A DNA stretch of 64,000 nucleotides from Caprella mutica (lineage: Eukaryota > Arthropoda > Malacostraca > Amphipoda > Caprellidae): NCBI GenBank assembly GCA_947561585.1, contig CANNZV010000929.1:1-64000 (forward strand), read 5' to 3'. The translations under genes and the position numbers were made by a program. This document shows, piece after piece, positions 1 through 12,504 of the stretch (position 1 is the first letter of the stretch; each line of letters begins with the position of its first letter). The notes below the pieces were generated by a model, which saw only the letters and a program-made list of their open reading frames with translations, did no database searches and was not told the origin of the DNA.

Positions 1-840
1 CATGTAGCTAGCTATACCAAATTATTTAATTGGTATCAATGATATATGCAGGTATCATGGATACCAATTAAAATAATGGGATGAAGTGCTTAACTCATTC
101 CAAGCGGCCTAACTATATATATACGCTCCGAAAATGGGTCCCATTTAGCGGAGCGTCTATATATAGTCACTGATTTTTTGCTGTAACAGAAAAGGGGCAG
201 GGTCAATATATAGCTAGATGGTGTTTAGAAATATGACAAGTATAGTCGTGTAACACATATTTACCAATTATTGTGCAATAATGCACCCTACAGCTCCGTA
301 CTTGAAGAAGTGTTAGAACGGGGAAGGGGGCTAAAATACAAACTGAGGAAAGATGATGCATTTCATATGAAAAGATGCAAATATGTTGACTGTTGAGTGA
401 ATTGTCCTTCCAACAATGACAGAAATACTCAGAAACCACAATAATTTTTTTAAATCATTTCATTTCATAAATAGGTCTATATTTATACGAATAAAATCAA
501 ATTTAATTCAATTAATGCAGCTCAAAAATGCTCGCTTTTTATATCTTTAACTCAACTATATCAATAATAGTACAAAACTCGTATTTCACCCCACCAACAA
601 GCATATATACAGACTATATACAACCAACAAGCGGCACCGTCAATATATAGGTAGTGTAGTTAAAATTGAAAACAGTCAAGCGGCGGTGACTATATATACA
701 CTTTTTTTTGTCACCTTCCATTCACCTACTGCCGCTTGGAATGGGTTGATTAGCTATATCTATTTTCTCACATGTCAAAAATGTGGAAGTGTCTGGTATT
801 TAGTAGCTAACATACCTAACATGTGGTATATTTTTTACAG
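1..840. other. PGM3 intron (partial) with inverted-repeat relics
   Basis: No exon is visible here; the missing PGM3 first coding exon must lie further upstream. The sequence is AT-rich. Bases about 37-95 hold a copy of the recurrent ATGATACCTGCAGGTATCAT-type palindrome. At 112-166 two arms ending in cgctccg/cggagcg form a hairpin flanked by TATATATA. Related AAGCGGC-plus-TATATAT ends occur near 630-740. These look like decayed MITEs. Confidence 0.6.
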
Positions 841-3800
841 AGCATGCGACTTGGACACGGTTCTCTTCCGCATGGGAGTTTTAGCTGTACTGAGGTCCAA
901 GTGCACCAAAGGTGAGTAGCTACTCAAATTTTTCATGTGATGTCTTCAATTTTTTCCTATAGACATTTTCTTCTACATACAATTCGTCCTTGAAATGTTT
1001 ATTATAAAGTGTATATCTATAGCTACTCTATATTTAGACACGGTTATTATTGTAGCTAATTTGCAAAAGAATATAAAGAATATAGCTACACTTTATAATG
1101 TGAAATGAAACATTTTGTGGAGAAGATATCCTAGAGCCATTGCTTTTCTTCAGCATCTGACAGAGTTGTTAAAATCCTCAGCTCACATCGGCCTGATGAT
1201 CACCGCTTCCCACAATCCAGAGTGTGACAACGGAGTGAAGTTGGTGGATCCTTTAGGGGAGATGATGGCCCAGACGTGGGAAGTGTATGCCACAGACCTT
1301 GCCAATGTAGCTGATGAGGACATCTTAGAGGCGGTTAAAAAGATAATGAAAGATGCACAGATATCAGAAGATGTTCAGGGAAGAGTAGTTGTTGGCAGAG
1401 ACACGAGGTAAGTCTTGACTAAATGCTAAATAGTAAATCCATTTCTAAGCTGATGGAAGACCAGATTGTAGAACTGGTAAAGTGCTCTCCAAGAAATATG
1501 AGTATTAGCTACTCAAGAAATAGTCATTTAACTATTAATGCTCTCAGTATAACACACATAAATATAGTAGGGATGGGATGAAGTACTGATATCGGTATTG
1601 GCAATTGTTTGGCATCGGTACGTAACTACTCATTATTAGGTAGTATTGGAATGAAACTGCTGACACCACTATATAGTATTTAAAAGAAGTTATAGTATCA
1701 TTCATTATCTATTACAATGATAAAATGTTATTTAAATTAATGTAACTATAAGTTCAAATAGATAGGTAGGTAGCTAATCCTAATTTTCAATATTATTAAT
1801 CTTATTTAAATAAACAAAGTAGCTATCTGCATGGTATCGGTATCAGGTGAAAATCTAGGTATCGGTATCATATCGGTGAATATTTGGGTATCGTCCCATC
1901 CCTAAAATGTAAGAAGAAATTAAAGGTTGTTCACACAGAAAATGTTTCAAAATGTCCCCTATTCTGCTGTCTTGAATAGAGGTGCCAGTAAAAAGCACTT
2001 GAGGTAGCTAGCTAATTTGGCCTTTATTTTTAGTGACTACTTTCCTGCTCTATACGACAATATAGCTAGCTGTTTTCATGGCTTGGTGTTTCAGGTCTAG
2101 CAGTACAGTGTTGCATCAATGTGCTGTAGATGGTATAAGAGCGGCAGGAGGAGAAGTGATAGAGTGCGGTGTTGTAACTACGCCAATCCTTCACTATAGA
2201 GTCTGCACTGCTAATGATGGTGGCAAGTGAGTACCCACCTACCTAACAACTAGCTAGCTACTTTCCTGTTATCACCCCATCACTTCTATTCTAATGAAAC
2301 AAATAAATTAAAGAACATAAATACCAACCCTTTTTTGCTTTAATAATGTTCTGATGCAATATAAAGTTATCTTTTGCTAATAATAAGTTATAAGTTCGTA
2401 TAATACAAAAGCTGCAGTAGCTAATTTAGATATTTTAATTTCTGTAACTGGCATAAAAAATGAAACCTGTCAACTATCTCTGTGTAACTGATATTGAAAA
2501 CACATGTATAAATATTATAAAAGATACTTTGAAGTCGTGTCTACATACGTCCTTAAAGAGTTAACATAGATTATTATTATTGAGAGGATCCCTGCTCGCT
2601 GGCCCATATGTGCTGAAGGTTATTATAGATAGCCGTTATGTAGTTTGTTGTTTCCCTAGTTTTTTGTACTGCACACTTCATGATTGTTCAATAACCTGGC
2701 AGGGGTAGAGGAAAGAGACGTCACCTCTATACACATATATCTGTCAATATAATATCTCTCCGACACATCATTAGGTAACTTTACTGTCCATTTTTCTTAC
2801 AAGTATTCAAATTACCCTTAGGGAGACGGAGAGAATCTAACAAACTCTCATGCTTTTTAAAAAATTATCTGTAGTAACTAATTTTAGGCTCCATTCATTT
2901 TGAAAGCTACCTTAGGTTGTAAGATTTCAAAAGCTCTAGAAAAAATAAAGGATGTAGCTACAACTTTTTCATAGTTTCTCTTGTGCTACACTTCATAAAT
3001 TTTCAACATTTGATATCTCGTCAAACCTTTTTAGAATTTTTCAGAATTTAGAAAATTAGGTTTTTAGAATTTTTAACACAAGTTTGCTGGTAACTTCCAA
3101 GTTTATTGAAATAAGGTCTTTCCCAGAATTTCAAAAAGTAAACCCTTTATTATTCAATGAAAAATTACCAGATTTATAGAATTGTTTTGTTTAAATATTT
3201 AGTTATATATTAAGACATAATTTTCAAGTAGCTAAAGAGATTAAAATTATTTAGAATATTTTAAATAATCAAATCTCATAGAGAATATATCAAGTAACTG
3301 TTAATGACACTGTAGCTATATCAGTGAAATAGAAATTGAAGATGAATTCTTTTCAGTTTTAGGTATCGCCATTGTAAAAACATAAAGTATGAATGGAAGA
3401 CGAATTCCTTTTCTAATTGTTTAATTTTTGTTCTCGTTTCTTGTTAGGTACGGCGTCCCTTCCAACGAAGGCTACGCCAAAAAACTCATTTCCTCGTTCA
3501 TCAAATTGCAAAAGTCTTCTGACGTCTCCCCCTCAAACTACAACAAGAGCCTAGTGTTTGATGGGGCAAATGGAGTGGGGGGGCTGCAGATGAGTGGCAT
3601 GAGGGGCCCACTCAGTGAGGTGATTGATATCACACTCCTAAATGATGGAGTGAAGAGTGGAGTCCTTAACTATCAGTGTGGAGCAGACTACGTGAAGACA
3701 GGGCAGTGCTGGCCTACAGGTGAGTAGTGTAACCAGGTTATTAAACAACTAGCGGATACAACAAACTATATCTAGGTGACTAGTGCAACATGGTTATCAA

Positions 3801-6800
3801 ACAGTTATGCAGTGTGCAGTACAACAAACTAGTGGGTACAACAAACTACATCAAGGTGAGTGGTTATCAAACAGTTATGCAGTGTGCAGTACAACAAACT
3901 AGTGGGTACAACAAACTACATCAAGGTGAGTAGTTATCAAACAGTTATGCAGTGTGCAGTACAACAAACTAGTGGGTACAACAAACTACATCAAGGTGAG
4001 TGGTTATCAAACAGTTATGCAGTGTGCAGTACAACAAACTAGTGGGTACAACAAACTACATCAAGGTGAGTGGTTATCAAACAGTTATGCAGTGTGCAGT
4101 ACAACAAACTAGTGGGTACAACAAACTACATCAAGGTGAGTGGTTATCAAACAGTTATGCAGTGTGCAGTACAACAAACTAGTGGGTACAACAAACTACA
4201 TCAAGGTGAGTGGTTATCAAACAGTTATGCAGTGTGCAGTACAACAAACTAGTGGGTACAACAAACTACATCAAGGTGAGTAGTTATCAAATAGTTATGC
4301 AGTGTGCAGTACAACAAACTAGTGGGTACAACAAACTACATCAAGGTGAGTGGTTATCAAACAGTTATGCAGTGTGCAGTACAACAAACTAGTGGGTACA
4401 ACAAACTACATCAAGGTGAGTAGTTATCAAACAGTTATGCAGTGTGCAGTACAACAAACTAGTGGGTACAACAAACTACATCAAGGTGAGTGGTTATCAA
4501 ACAGTTATGCAGTGTGCAGTACAACAAACTAGTGGGTACAACAAACTACATCAAGGTGAGTGGTTATCAAACAGTTATGCAGTGTGCAGTACAACAAACT
4601 AGTGGGTACAACAAACTACATCAAGGTGAGTGGTTATCAAACAGTTATGCAGTGTGCAGTACAACAAACTAGTGGGTACAACAAACTACATCAAGGTGAG
4701 TGGTTATCAAACAGTTATGCAGTGTGCAGTACAACAAACTAGTGGGTACAACAAACTACATCAAGGTGAGTAGTTATCAAATAGTTATGCAGTGTGCAGT
4801 ACAACAAACTAGTGGGTACAACAAACTACATCAAGGTGAGTGGTTATCAAACAGTTATGCAGTGTGCAGTACAACAAACTAGTGGGTACAACAAACTACA
4901 TCAAGGTGAGTGGTTATCAAACAGTTATGCAGTGTGCAGTACAACAAACTAGTGGGTACAACAAACTACATCAAGGTGAGTGGTTATCAAACAGTTATGC
5001 AGTGTGCAGTACAACAAACTAGTGGGTACAACAAACTACATCAAGGTGAGTAGTTATCAAATAGTTATGCAGTGTGCAGTACAACAAACTAGTGGGTACA
5101 ACAAACTACATCAAGGTGAGTGGTTATCAAACAGTTATGCAGTGTGCAGTACAACAAACTAGTGGGTACAACAAACTACATCAAGGTGAGTAGTTATCAA
5201 ACAGTTATGCAGTGTGCAGTACAACAAACTAGTGGGTACAACAAACTACATCAAGGTGAGTAGTTATCAAATAGTTATGCAGTGTGCAGTACAACAAACT
5301 AGTGGGTACAACAAACTACATCAAGGTGAGTAGTTATCAAATAGTTATGCAGTGTACAGTACAACAAACTAGTGGGTACAACGAACTACATCAAGGTGAG
5401 TGGTTATCAAACAGTTATGCAGTGTACAGTACAACAAACTAGTGGGTACAACAAACTACATCAAGGTGAGTGATTTTCAATCAGTTATGCAGTGTGCAGT
5501 TAGTTGGATGTAATTTATAAATTAGTGTTTGCGCTCATTGTCTCTCTGCTTTCAAAGTAACATTCACAAAAATAGTTTGTTCTGTGAGGATTTTTAAAAG
5601 GTTCCTCAGGACCATTAGAATATAAAATAATTAGCTACCTAATGCTATTTCCTTCCACTATTTCTGTAAAAGAGTTATTGGAAGCCTAATATGATCAATT
5701 TCAGATCAATAGAATGGCTACTACAAATTAATATTTCTATTTAATTTTCAATATGTTGGGTAGCTATGGGATTATTTTTTGTATAATTTGAATATGTGAC
5801 AAATTGACTTTGCTGTGGAACCTCTAAAAATAGTTCCATCTTTTTCTAGATCATCAGAAAGTTTGACATATTTCTCTAGTAAATAAATAAAACTGTGATT
5901 CGTCTGAATATTTATTTCTGGTGAAAGTGCAGTGTTTCTGTTTAAAATTTGGTAATCTTTTCAAATTTTGAATTCCTTGAGAAGTTGTACATTTTATTTA
6001 ATTGAACTTCCCCCTTGTAACACTGTGTGTATCAACCAATAGTAGCGTAATAAAAATGATAGTTGATTGAAAGGATTCAAACTCAACGGCAAACCCGTAT
6101 TATTAGAGGTTACTTAAACTCTGCGTTGAAGGTTTTGTTCAGTTTTCAAGCTTTCGAATAGAATTTTTTCAAGCTTTCAGTTTTCAAGCTTTCATCATCA
6201 GGAGAAGGGGATGATATTCATCATCAGGTCTTCAACGCAGAGTTTAAATAACCTATAATATAAATGATAGTGCATAGGTTTTTTTGCTACTGTTGGTACA
6301 GTGTTGTGAGAAGTTCAAGTTCACCATCTCGTTCATAAATTCTCCCTCAACAATTGCATTTGACGTTTCTTTCTAAGAAATAGTTTTCTTCATAACAAAA
6401 TTCTGAAAAAAAAGATAAAATTTTTTTTAAACGAATTGAAACCTGAAAATTGAATTTTCAAGGAGAGCCAATTTTTTAATTTTTTAAGAAATTTTGTTAA
6501 AAAGCATTTTAAAGTGTTTTGAGCTCTGACATTTTCACAGGTTATCAGTGAGACTATAAGGCGTCTTTTTATGCAAAAATAATAAATAAATTTGTCAAAC
6601 TTTAAGTGATACGTTCCCCATAAAGTTTATAATGAAGCAATTATTGTAACATCGAGCTTAATCACATTTAAAAATTTGAAAAGGCAAAAAACAATACCAT
6701 ATAAAGTTTGGCATTGCAAGATATTTTCCCAGGACCTACCGGAATATGCGTGTTACACATAGTACAGGAATAATCGTTTAAGGTATCTGAATTGACGAAT

Positions 6801-9800
6801 TGCCTTCAAAATTTTGAACTCCGATACTAATTTCTTGAAAAAAGAAGTTAATGTGATTAATCGGACCATGACTAATGAATTCATTACATGTTTGCTCAGG
6901 TGTTCCCCAAACTGCTAACAGTCGGTGTGCTTCAGTTGATGGGGATGCGGACAGAGTGGTGTACTCGTACATTGATGGGGAGGGCAAGTACCATCTAATG
7001 GATGGGGACAAAATAGCCACTCTCATTGCAGCCTACTTCAAACAGCTACTGACTACTGCAGGTAAGTTCTTAGTACTAACAAGTGAAAGTAACTACTTGC
7101 ACATATGCATGGTTGACAGACGTTTCGTCAACAAAGGTTTCGCCGACAGACATTTCGTCGACAAATTTTCGTAACTGGGATATTAACAATTTCTAATGTT
7201 ACAAAACATGTACTTACATATTTTGTAACATTAGAAATTATTATTATTAATATACGAAAATTTGTCGACAAAACGTTTGTCAACCACACAGAGAGATAGT
7301 AGCTACAAGTCTACTACATGTCTGGATTATTTTCTAATGCAATTTAATATTAGCTTTTGCAAATAAAGTTATTAATAAATTATTTAGGCAAAAAACAATC
7401 CTCATGCAACTGATACTTAAAAATAGTTAGGATACAAATAGCCTAAAGAGTTGCTTTGAAGTCATGCAGACTATTTTCAACATCCGTCCTTAAAAGACTA
7501 CTTAAAGATGATACAGAATAATGTATCAAACGATCAAATTACAAAATAGAATAATAAGGAAAATATATTCATATCGTTTTTCTATTTTAATACTAAACCA
7601 GAACTAGCTACTTGATAATACAAAATTATTTTAAAGTAATTTGAAAAATTGTATATGCAAATAATGACTAAATCAAAACACAAAGAGCATTCTTAAAGTT
7701 AATTCTTTGTCTATAAGTATCCTCGTGTCACAACTGGCTCGCAAATCTTGCCGTGTTGGCTGGGGTAAAGGTGTTCGAGTACTTTGCGAATATTAATAAT
7801 GATACTTAGTTCTACAATATTATGTAGCTAATAAACTCTTATTTTTCTCGAAGAGCATTTTTAATATTTGTCTCTTACATGATCAAAATTTGAAAATAGG
7901 ATGCCGTTTCATTTTCTATTTCAAGCCAACTACTTAATTCTTAAGATTCACTTTTTGGTATCAAAAAAACTAAACTATTGATAAACATTCAATGACGAGT
8001 TTAATTTTTATAAAATCGTGCAATTCAATCTAGGATTACCACTTTGCCGAACACTTGCAGTAGTCGGACAGTGGGCATTTTCCTACTGATAATGGCTTGT
8101 CAATGACAAATCCGACAATATAAATCTTATTATTATGGAACTTAAATTATTGAGGGGAAACTGTTGTAAATTTTAAATATCACAAAATTAACTCGACCCA
8201 AAAGTATTGAATTACATTAAAATAATTATTTATCATTGAGTAGTTTTGGTTAAATTTTATAGTAGAAAAACGATTGAAATGTATTTAATAATTTTCATCA
8301 TGACCATTATTCTATTTTGTAATTTGATCTTTATTCTGTTAATGATTATGTTTCGTAACATTAGAGTGTGTTAATATCCCATTTATGAAAATTTGACGAC
8401 GAAAAGTCTGCACACCCTCTGTGTGCCCTATTGATATAGTCTGTGTGGTGAAAAAAGTTGTGTATTAGTGGTACAAATTGTCACAATTTACGGGGTTTAA
8501 CACATTGACAGTGGTAGGTATATGTGTACCACTAAGTCTATCAGTAATACACATAGTGGTACTAATATGTAGCTACCAATACGTAGTCAAGGTGTTAGAG
8601 AAAATCTTCACGGTTATTATTTCCATACCTTCAAATTACGTTTTTGTATAAGTCCTTTTTCTCTCTCCAGGCCTGTCCCTCTCCCTAGGCCTGGTACAGA
8701 CGGCCTATGCCAATGGCGCCTCCACCCACTACATAACAGACAGTCTTGCTGTACCTGTGTCTTGTGCCAAGACAGGTGTGAAGCACCTGCACCACATGGC
8801 CCTTAATTACGATGTGGGTGTGTACTTTGAGGCTAATGGACACGGTACTGTCATATTCTCAGCAAAGGCTAAGGAGGTGGTAGCGAACGCTGCCAAAAAT
8901 GGTGAGGGTTAGAACATTTTTCTCATTGGAATTTATACAAAGAAATTATGCTCAATTTGCTATTTAGTTATACCAAAAAAATTCATCTCTAGTTAAGGCG
9001 CGTAAATTCTAAAAGGTAATTATCAAAATTATATTTATTTTTTGTTGAAGAAATAGCTACACATTTTAAAAATTAAAGTGTAAAATGATATTGGAAATCC
9101 TACGCTACTTGCAGTTATAGAGGACAGCGCTAGGGTTATGCTCTTCAACTACGAGGTGTAATATTTTGTGTTAGGTAGACTCGTAGGCTTCATTTACTAT
9201 CACCTCTTCATTTTCCTCTTAGATTTTGTGTTGGGTAGACTCGTAGGTTTCATTAACTAGCACCTCTTCATTTTCCTCTTCCATCCGTGAGTGCAGCCGC
9301 TGGTGCTTGCGTCCCTTTTCGTCACATTCCTTGGTAAGTGACTGCATTTACTTAGTAGTTGTTAGCTACGGTGGTAGCTATGTTACTTTGTTCATGGAGT
9401 CACTTTCCTTTCTGAACCTTTTTCTCGTACTAAATCAATGTAGCTATTGTATCTTTAATATATAGCTACTAACCATTAAATGATGTCAAATGAAGGGTAA
9501 TTCTTCTGACCCCCAAAAAATTATAAAGTCTTCCTATTCATTTTCTTCTCCTTGCCACGCCTCCCTAATTCTTCTCTCATCTCTAGGCAATAGCTACGCC
9601 CCCTAATTCTTAACTCCTCCCCCAGGTAATAGATACGCCCCCCTAATTCTTAACTCCTCCCCCAGGTAATAGCCACGCCTCCCGCCTTCTCACCATCATT
9701 GACCTCATTAACGAGACTGTTGGCGACGCTATCTCTGACATGCTTCTGGTGGAGGTGATACTGAAGGAAAGGGGGTGGAGCATGGGGGACTGGGACAGTG

Positions 9801-10775
9801 CCTATGTGGACCTCCCTAATAAACTAGTCAAGGTACCTCTCTCATAAACTAGTCAGTGTGACCATATAGCTTGCTACATGTTTTTTATTGAAAAAAAATA
9901 TATAATGTTTCTAAAGCAAAGAAGTTTCTTCATATTTTCTCAATATAGATAGCTAAGAGCAAAGTTACACTTTTGTGCAACTTTTCTTTAAGTTTGTGTA
10001 TTATTTTCTAACCTAACAACTCCATTTAGGTGTTCGTGAAAGACAGGTCCATAATTAGCACAACCAACGCGGAGAGAACCTGCGTATCACCCGCAGCCAT
10101 TCAACCCGCTATTGACGCCCTGGTTGCCAATGAGACTTACGGCAAAGCCATGGCTAGGGCTTTTATCCGACCTTCTGGTAAGGAGAACATAGAGTAGTCA
10201 GTATCGGTATTAGTTTTGAGCCATTTTTAGATATCGATGATTTTCAGCTAAATGTACCTTCTCATTATACCCATTCTACCTTCTCATATTACCCATTCTA
10301 CCTTCTCATATTACCCATTCTACCTTCTCATATTACCCATTCTACCTTCTCATATTACCCATTCTACCTTCTCATATTACCCATTCTACCTTCTCATATT
10401 ACCCATTCTACCTTCTCATATTACCCATTCTACCTTCTCATATTACCCATTCTACCTTCTCATATTACCCATTCTACTTTCTCATATTACCCATTCTACT
10501 TTCTCATTAGAATGGGTATAATGAATAGGTAGAATATTTGGCGCAAGTTGTTCATTAAATGTTACGAAGCTTCCAAACTTGGAAAACTATTTAATATTTC
10601 TTGTAGAGTTAGTGGACTAGCCAAGAAGTTTTAATTTTCATTATCTTTTTCAGGTACAGAAGATGTTGTTAGAGTTTATGCAGAGGCTAAAACTTCTTCT
10701 CTCGTAGAAACTTTGTCACAAGAAGTATCGAGAATTGTCTACGATTTTGCCAATGGAGTTGGAGACAGACCTTGA
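841..10775 (+). CDS. PGM3: Phosphoacetylglucosamine mutase, 9 coding exons, 5' end outside window
   Basis: Converts GlcNAc-6-phosphate to GlcNAc-1-phosphate in the cytosolic hexosamine pathway to UDP-GlcNAc (family knowledge). Exons read from splice sites and phase: 841-911, 1182-1407, 2095-2226, 3448-3719, 6900-7061, 8671-8901, 9666-9832, 10030-10177, 10654-10775. All introns are GT-AG and every junction keeps frame, giving about 510 residues against about 542 in human PGM3. Visible motifs: the active-site serine loop ITASHNP (exon 2), the metal loop DGDADR (exon 5), the sugar loop EANGHG (exon 6) and the C-terminal phosphate loop RPSGTEDVVRVYAEA, split between exons 8 and 9. The frame ends with DRP and TGA at 10773-10775. 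About 30 N-terminal residues are missing because exon 1 lies upstream of base 1. Odd points: the fourth intron in the window carries a 70-bp splice-site array, the acceptor of exon 7 is repeated, and the stop codon lies in a 19-bp array. Confidence 0.95.
1568..1904. mobile_element. MITE-like element with AGGGATGGGA terminal repeats
   Basis: The left end AGGGATGGGATGA and the right end TCGTCCCATCCCT are reverse complements, and both flanks carry ATCGGTATC-rich sequence. No coding frame is present, so it is nonautonomous. It sits in the PGM3 intron 1408-2094. Related GATA(C/T)CGGTATC-rich patches occur at about 39945-40075 and 49993-50110. The transposon superfamily is not identified. Confidence 0.6.
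2227..3447. other. PGM3 intron with a family-A repeat fragment
   Basis: AT-rich intron. About 2630-2715 matches one arm of the foldback element at 39234-39709: it carries TAGTTTGTTGT, then TTGTACTGCACACTTCATGA, then CCTGGCAGGGG. I see nothing else of function apart from the donor at 2227 and the acceptor ending at 3447. Confidence 0.6.
3720..5475 (+). repeat. 70-bp tandem array carrying repeated 5' splice sites, about 24 copies
   Basis: It begins at the real donor of the PGM3 exon ending at 3719 (ACAG|GTGAGT). Each 70-bp unit ends in CAAGGTGAGT, a near-perfect U1-matching donor, so roughly two dozen equal-strength decoys follow the authentic site. The rest of the unit (TACAACAAACTA and GTGTGCAGTACAACAAACTA) matches the end of the dispersed foldback family seen at 39234-39709 and 46388-46475. 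Units are almost identical, indicating recent expansion. Short open frames inside it are period artefacts. Confidence 0.95.
5536..6899. other. PGM3 intron remainder with one MITE
   Basis: AT-rich intron sequence. About 6108-6256 is a short inverted-repeat element: AGGTTACTTAAACTCTGCGT at the left pairs with ACGCAGAGTTTAAATAACCT at the right, around direct repeats of TTTTCAAGCTTTC. No gene is seen. The acceptor ends at 6899. Confidence 0.65.
7104..7295. mobile_element. MITE with GGTTGACAGACGTTTCGTC-type ends
   Basis: The left end GGTTGACAGACGTTTCGTC pairs with the right end GACAAAACGTTTGTCAACC. Inner arms around TAATGTTACAAAA also pair. The element is 190 bp, noncoding, in the PGM3 intron 7062-8670. 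Fragments of the same family are at about 8355-8415 and at 21601-21850, where one end has been expanded into an array. Confidence 0.7.
7296..8670. other. PGM3 intron remainder
   Basis: AT-rich intron with no open frame of note. It contains a fragment of the preceding MITE family near 8355-8415. A short stretch at 8445-8580 repeats GTGGTAC and GGTACAC words. It ends at the polypyrimidine tract and acceptor CTCTCTCCAG at 8670. Confidence 0.6.
9162..9280. repeat. Two-copy direct repeat of about 59 bp
   Basis: ATTTTGTGTTAGGTAGACTC at 9162 recurs at about 9222 with GTTGGG in place of GTTAGG. Both copies end in CACCTCTTCATTTTCCTCTT. It lies in the PGM3 intron 8902-9665 and is noncoding. Confidence 0.85.
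9551..9690 (+). repeat. Tandem repeat spanning the PGM3 exon-7 3' splice site
   Basis: A unit of about 40 bp with the order CCTAATTCTTAACTCCTCCC, CCAG, GTAATAGCYACGCC is repeated, so acceptor-like AG junctions occur at about 9586, 9625 and 9665. Only the last keeps the PGM3 frame. Entering at the first or second copy meets an in-frame stop before the authentic exon. The repeat therefore includes the last intron bases and about the first 15 coding bases of exon 7. Confidence 0.85.
10254..10510 (+). repeat. 22-bp tandem array, about 11 copies
   Basis: The unit contains CATTCTACCTTCTCATATTA plus CC. It lies in the last PGM3 intron (10178-10653). The open frame through it arises from the period and is not a gene. 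A reverse-complement copy, AGAATGGGTATAATGA, closes the array at 10509-10524. Confidence 0.9.
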
Positions 10776-10925
10776 GAAGGCATTTCTACCTTGAGAAGGA
10801 ATTTCTACCTTGAGAAGGAATTTCTACCTTGAGAAGGAATTTCTACCTTGAGAAGGCAGTTCTACCTTGAGAAGGCAGTTCTACCTTGAGAAGGCAGTTC
10901 TACCTTCAGAAGGCAGTTCTACCTT
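10770..10925 (+). repeat. 19-bp array beginning in the PGM3 stop codon region, about 8 copies
   Basis: The unit is CCTTGAGAAGGMATTTCTA-like. Its first copy contains the last PGM3 codon CCT and the TGA stop (10773-10775), so the 3' UTR begins as a repeat of the coding end. Later copies change AATTTCTA to CAGTTCTA. Confidence 0.9.
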
Positions 10926-11023
10926 CTTCTTACTCAATAATTTAATTTTGCAGTGTTAGTTATTTTTCCTTTAGATTTTTGCTCAATAATGAATTAGTTT
11001 CTTCTCTTTTCAGTAGATATTTT

Positions 11024-11508
11024 CCTCTGGTGGTGTTTGGCAACTCTCTTTCCTCTGGTGGTGTTTGACAATTCTCTTTCCTCTGGTGGTGTTTGGCAAC
11101 TCGCTTCCCTCTGGTGGTGTTTGGCAACTCGCTTTCCTCTGGTGGTGTTTGGCAACTCGCTTTCCTCTGGTGGTGTTTGGCAACTCGCTTCCCTCTGGTG
11201 GTGTTTGGCAACTCGCTTTCCTCTGGTGGTGTTTGGCAACTCACTTTCCTCTGGTGGTGTTTGGCAACTCACTTTCCTCTGGTGGTGTTTGGCAACTCGC
11301 TTTCCTCTGGTGGTGTTTGGCAACTCGCTTTCCTCTGGTGGTGTTTGGCAACTCGCTTTTCTCTGGTGGTGTTTGGCAACTCGCTTTCCTCTGGTGGTGT
11401 TTGGCAACTCGCTTTCCTCTGGTGGTGTTTGGCAACTCGCTTTCCTCTGGTGGTGTTTGGCAACTCGCTTTTCTCTGGTGGTGTTTGGCAACTCGCTTTT
11501 CTCTGGTA
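11024..11508. repeat. 28-bp tandem array, about 17 copies
   Basis: The unit includes CTCTGGTGGTGTTTGGCAAC followed by TCGCTTTC. It lies 250 bp downstream of the PGM3 stop, in the 3' UTR or intergenic space. Open frames on both strands through it are repeat artefacts: 28 bp is not a multiple of three, so all frames cycle through the same sequence. Confidence 0.95.
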
Positions 11509-12500
11509 AATTTTTTTATTTTTTTAGTTACATTGGCAACTTTCTTATATTTTATTTGTGATGTTGAAGACTTAAAAGTTTATTTAATTTGAGGGTTATT
11601 TTAATTGTTTATTTCTATATTGAAACCAAATTGTTTCTTCTTTATAATTTAAAAGTCTGATTGAATTAAAATGAGTTTGTGATCAAAGTATTTAAAAATA
11701 GAAATGTAGTTCTTGTTAATTTATTGTTTATTAATTTTATTTAAAAGTTGTTAGCAAACCTGTCCATGACTTGCAGTATTAATATTATTTAATGGCTTTC
11801 AAGCAAGAGATTTAATTGAATTTTAATGCTAGTTTAAATATAATTTAATTATTATTGATTTAACCAAATTAGTTCGGGTGGTAGTTGGTGTTGTAAAATT
11901 AATGCATTTGTTACAAACAATATATTGCGCTATCTTAAGAATGCGCTGCACATTTTTGTATTTTAAAAAGCAGAACCAACAGTGATGGAGTAGATAATGA
12001 ATTATTTATGCATTTAATTGGTCCATTTCATCCAAATATGATAGTTAAAGCTATACATAATATATACAGGTTGCAACTTATAATTAGTTATTTTTGAAGT
12101 AACAAACATATTCTATTAACATCAAAAATATGTTATTAATTTGCCTGAATTATTTTAGCCAAGGAAACTTGATCGATAATTCGCGCACCCGACACTTGCG
12201 CAATTTCGAAAGTCTAAAAACGCTCAGCGCAATCTTAACTAATATTAAAGCAATTTTTAAGTGTAATATAAGTAAGTACATTTGCAAATGCTTTATCTTC
12301 AATAGGAACCATTTTCCATTCCTATTTGTGACGTTGAATTAATTGCATTTAACTTTTGATGCTTTTTAGAGAGGGAGTTGGAGACTATCTATAAAAAAGG
12401 TGTAATTTTTTAATTGAATAAATGACTATTTTTGAACCCGTTTCCATAATTCCTAATTAGTTTCTATAGCTTTATATAATTAATACCTCTAGTGTATGTC
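11509..12500. other. AT-rich intergenic sequence downstream of PGM3
   Basis: There is no coding frame with family resemblance. An AATAAA at about 12417 on the + strand could serve as a PGM3 polyadenylation signal, but it is 1.6 kb past the stop and weak evidence. Otherwise I see nothing in it. Confidence 0.4.
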
Positions 12501-12504
12501 AATT

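Noticed and set aside
11037..11592. Several 130-175 codon frames on both strands
   Set aside because: All are the same 28-bp array read in different frames; no domain and no unique coding flank.
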